Shown piece by piece: positions 61,245 to 64,000 of a stretch of DNA of 64,000 bases. The stretch is taken from assembly GCF_040412425.1 (NCBI RefSeq), contig NC_089753.1, positions 34,404,913 to 34,468,912 of the forward strand, in the 5' to 3' direction. The first letter of the stretch is position 1; each line of letters opens with the position of its first letter. This DNA is from Macrobrachium rosenbergii. Its lineage: Eukaryota > Arthropoda > Malacostraca > Decapoda > Palaemonidae. Under the pieces are notes generated by a model, which searched no databases, was not told the DNA's origin, and saw only the letters and a program-made list of their open reading frames with translations. Made by a program: the position numbers and the translations under genes.

Positions 61245-62330
61245 TTTCTTTAAGCCCCATACAATACAAATTAACTTAGTTTACCCCTAATTCCGGTACG
61301 TTTTCTGTTTATCACAGAGAATTACGACAGAAAACGATATACAGAGTCGCAGCATTAATCTTATAAAGAATACATAATAACATGGTTACTACTGTAATAA
61401 ATTTAGTTGTAATTGTTGAATTGAAGAATTATTATAATTGAAGAATTATTCTTAATACCAAATAAACTGGGTAAGTCATAGGTGTGATAACAAAAGAACT
61501 CTGGTGAGGTCCTAACAAACGCATTCAATATGTTTCACAAAAAAAAAAAATTGCCCTCACTGCCGAGACTAGAAACTATATTACTACTACTGCAGCTGCT
61601 AAAAGGTTATCATATGGAATAAGTATTAAATGCATTAATAAGCACTGAGAACTATTGTTCAATTAGGAAGTAATGAGAATATTATCAACAACCATAGGCC
61701 TACACCATGTGTATGGGGAATGTCACAAGTATATAAATAAAATAATCATTATGGAACCAGAATTAAAAGAATAGCAGAGTGGGCCTACTTACTAATGCAC
61801 TGTAATTATACTTGCAGAACATTAACAAAATGAATATCAAAATACATAATTATACTCATAAAACATTAACAAAATACATACAAAGTAATTATCATCATTA
61901 ACTGGCTTCCGCAATACAGGAAGGCTTTTAAAAAAACCCAGCGGTACATTTACCCCACTGATGGATTAATTCCATTATGTCCAAAGAGCTTACAGGCAGA
62001 AACAGACAAGATTAAATCAACGAAAAACATTCAGTCTTCATAAAATTAAAACTGAAGCTAATGTCGGAATGAACTTTGGTTTATCAAGTCCGGAAATAGA
62101 AAAAAAATATATAAAGCAGAAGTCTGGAAAATACATCAAAACAACAACAGTACTGATATTGTCTATTTCCAGCCTCTATCGCGCCTGGGGCGGATAAGGG
62201 AATCAAGGTGACCACCCCATCCATAATATACAAGGCAACAATAACATCAGCATTTTGGCTTAAAGGGATTCAGTATTTTGGAAAAGTGTTTTGAGCAAGT
62301 TTGCTTTTCAGTGTAACTTTTCGGATTCCT

Positions 62331-62331
<1 letters not shown>
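61242..62331. other. Unannotated ~1.1-kb AT-rich spacer
   Basis: AT-rich. Small direct repeats (GAAGAATTATT, ACATTAACAAAAT). No gene or dispersed family recognised. Confidence 0.35.
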
Positions 62332-62404
<73 letters not shown>

Positions 62405-62533
62405 TAAACAAGAATGTAATCATTGCAATGTTTAGTCATGGCCTCATTACATTATTTCAGTAATAATAATAATAATAATGGTGATGTAATCATTGTAATG
62501 TTTATGCACGGCCTCATTACATTATTTCAGTAG
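62332..62533. repeat. (AAT)n tracts with a duplicated ~48-bp unit
   Basis: AAT 62332-62402, then TGTAATCATTGCAATGTTTA with CGGCCTCATTACATTATTTC (62415-62462). A second AAT run follows, and the same unit recurs at 62485-62533. Confidence 0.9.
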
Positions 62534-62568
62534 CATTCCAGCTTCGATGCTCGTGCGTATCATAACCT

Positions 62569-62592
62569 CTTATACGCTATTCAGCGTATAAG
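62569..62592. repeat. 10-bp perfect hairpin
   Basis: CTTATACGCT / AGCGTATAAG with a 4-nt ATTC loop. No T-run or gene context to suggest a terminator. Confidence 0.75.
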
Positions 62593-62629
62593 ACGTAATC
62601 TAGATACTTGGAGGCTTATCACAGAAGAA

Positions 62630-62892
62630 AACCAAGAAAATGCCTTCATAATCAGTATCCTTACAGAACGACAAAAAAACATGGTGAAAGGCCTCGCCAT
62701 TAAGAAATTCATCACACAAAACATCTGAGGCAAATGACCTCAGAATCAAGATCTGCATAGCATAAAAAAAATGTGAATGGCCTAACTATCTAGAAGCTCG
62801 AAGTATAGAAAAAAAACTATGTTGAATGGCTTCATAATCAATATCCTCATAGTATGGAAAAATCATGTCAAAGGCCCTAACATCAAGAAACT
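62630..62892. repeat. Eroded ~47-bp minisatellite (left part)
   Basis: GGCCTNA/GGCTTCA phrases recur near 62641, 62690, 62738, 62779, 62829 and 62874, each followed by ATCA(A/G)(A/T)ATC and a run of A with CATG. The pattern resumes after the family B insertion at 63211. Confidence 0.65.
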
Positions 62893-63210
62893 CCCCGTAG
62901 GGAGGTAGCGCCGTCAGTGCACCTCATGCGGTTGCACTGTAGGCACTGCTTAAGGTTCTTTGCGGCGTGCCTTCGGCCCCTAGCTGCAACACCTTTCCTT
63001 CCTTTTACTGTACCTCCTTTCATATTCTCTTTCTTCCATCTTCCTTTCCATCCTCTCTTAACAATTGATTCATAGTGCAACTGCTTTGAGGTTTTCCTCC
63101 TGTTGCACCTTTCAGACCTTATATTGTCGGTTTTCGTTTCAGCGCTGAATGACCTCATAGGTCCCAGCGCTTGGCCTTTGGCCTAATTTCTAAATTCAAT
63201 TCAATTCTAA
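62893..63210 (-). mobile_element. Family B copy 14, only minus-strand copy, intact ORF and TSD
   Basis: ATCAAGAAACT (62882-62892) and ATCAAGACACT (63211-63221) differ at one position and flank the insert. The ORF (start near 63158 on the minus strand) is open through the K-Q-C-L-Q-C extension past the usual stop: MRSFSAETKTDNIRSERCNR then RGWKGRWKKENMKGG. It has inserted into the surrounding minisatellite. Confidence 0.9.
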
Positions 63211-63221
63211 ATCAAGACACT

Positions 63222-63660
63222 CGCCCTTATAGTCAGCTTCCTAACAAAAAAAAAAAAAAAAATAGAAAAACTTGTGAAGGCCCCCACCACTGGAAAACTT
63301 CACACAACCGTCGCGCGCTCGCCGAGAACTCGAAATGAAAATGAAAAACAAGAGGGAAAAACTTCTCCTCTCATCAGCTGACGCCTGGCGTCGAATTTCC
63401 AGACCAATTAGAGAAGGCTATTGGATTTCATCGAGTTTTCCCCTGTCCTTTACTGATACCCATTCGATTATCGGGCGATTCTTGAGGTCGCTTCCACCGA
63501 AAGAGTCTATGAAGTAACATGAGTCGACGATTCGAAGTAAACAGTCGTGAAGCTCAAAATGATGGTATTATGAAGTCAGCCCAAAATAATTTTTGGCTTT
63601 TGAAGAGCAAAGAATTAGGTATGGAAGTCAGTGCGATCTGAGTGACATTTTGAACTGAGC
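63222..63660. other. Unannotated, minisatellite remnant then unique
   Basis: AGGCCCCCACCACTGG near 63278 may continue the flanking minisatellite. Poly(A) lies at 63246-63262. The rest is single-copy-looking. Confidence 0.4.
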
Positions 63661-63975
63661 TGGACTGAACTGAATATAGAATTTAGGCCAAGGGCCAAGA
63701 ACTGGGACTTATGAGGTCATTCAGCGCTGAAAAAGAAACTGACAGTAAGTGGTTTGAAAGGTTTAACAGGGGGAAAGCCTCGCAGTTGCACTATGAAACA
63801 GTTGTTAGGAGAGGGTGGGGAGTAAGATGGAAGAAAGAGAATATGAAAGGAGGTACAGTAAAAGGAATGAAAGGGGTTGCAGCTAGGGACCGAAGAGATA
63901 CTACAAAGAACCTTAAGCAATGCCTACAGTGCACCGAGTGAGGTGCACTGACGACACTGCCCCCCCCCCGCGGGA
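63661..63975 (+). mobile_element. Family B copy 15 with intact ORF
   Basis: 76-codon ORF at 63711-63941 (MRSFSAEKETDSKWFERFNR...), running through the usual stop into LKQCLQCTE because TAAGTAA became TAAGCAA in another frame. Ends C(9)GCGGG. No clear TSD. Confidence 0.87.
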
Positions 63976-64000
63976 AATATAAAATACATACTAAGCATTA

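Noticed and set aside
62569..62592. Transcription terminator
   Set aside because: The hairpin lacks a T-run and adjacent gene, and intrinsic terminators of this kind are not expected in a eukaryotic nuclear genome.

Overview
This is eukaryotic, repeat-dominated DNA, most likely an intergenic or intronic stretch of a decapod crustacean genome. The pointers are dense (TA)n, (GA)n/(CT)n, (CA)n and (AAT)n microsatellites, many long minisatellites, tRNA-derived SINEs, and decayed LINE and Ty3/gypsy fragments. From memory, the ~310-bp repeat called family B here resembles a dispersed repeat of caridean shrimps such as Macrobrachium; that genus-level idea is weak and unchecked. I found no intact protein-coding gene, no rRNA operon, no functional tRNA and no CRISPR. 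Nearly all long open frames are translated simple repeats or minisatellites whose unit happens to lack stops.

Two dispersed families dominate. Family A (15 copies, ~300-460 bp) begins AGTTTTCTGT, carries a ~37-bp-stem internal hairpin, an internal inverted copy ACAGAAAACT, and a GC-rich hairpin 10-15 nt before its 3' end. This is the architecture of non-autonomous Helentron (Helitron2, HINE-like) elements. Family B (15 copies plus a possible fragment, ~310 bp) starts with (TGAAY)n-like steps, holds two hairpins and a 65-75 codon basic ORF, and ends near CCTACGGGG without a poly(A) tail. Five copies have recognisable 10-14 bp target-site duplications (TSDs), so it is a mobile, SINE-like retroposon of unknown class.

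Layout. 0-6 kb: TA satellite, A and B copies, a tRNA-SINE pair near 4 kb, CT arrays, and a LINE C-terminus at 5.4-5.6 kb whose 3' end matches the SINE tails. 6-13 kb: B copies, a 2-kb ~30-bp minisatellite with ~310-bp higher-order structure, and a 45-bp AT minisatellite. 13-26 kb: A and B copies, GA arrays with repeated linkers, and 40-bp and 36-bp minisatellites. 26-34 kb: TA tracts, a nuclear-receptor half-site cluster, a 5S-like fragment, a tRNA-centred foldback and GA arrays. 34-41 kb: a ~850-bp foldback element flanked by an 11-bp direct repeat, a 78-bp-arm hairpin and abutting LINE fragments. 41-49 kb: a compound minisatellite, a hAT-like element, a giant palindrome capped by microsatellites, and LINE and gypsy fossils. 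49-64 kb: an eroded 47-bp minisatellite, a 22-bp minisatellite, a full-length tRNA-SINE with a perfect 14-bp TSD, nested palindromes and the last B copies.

There is no gene network to describe. The interest lies in mobile-element structure: a LINE/SINE tail partnership, palindromic elements that carry their own microsatellites, a Helentron-like family, and a retroposon-like family with TSDs but no A-tail.
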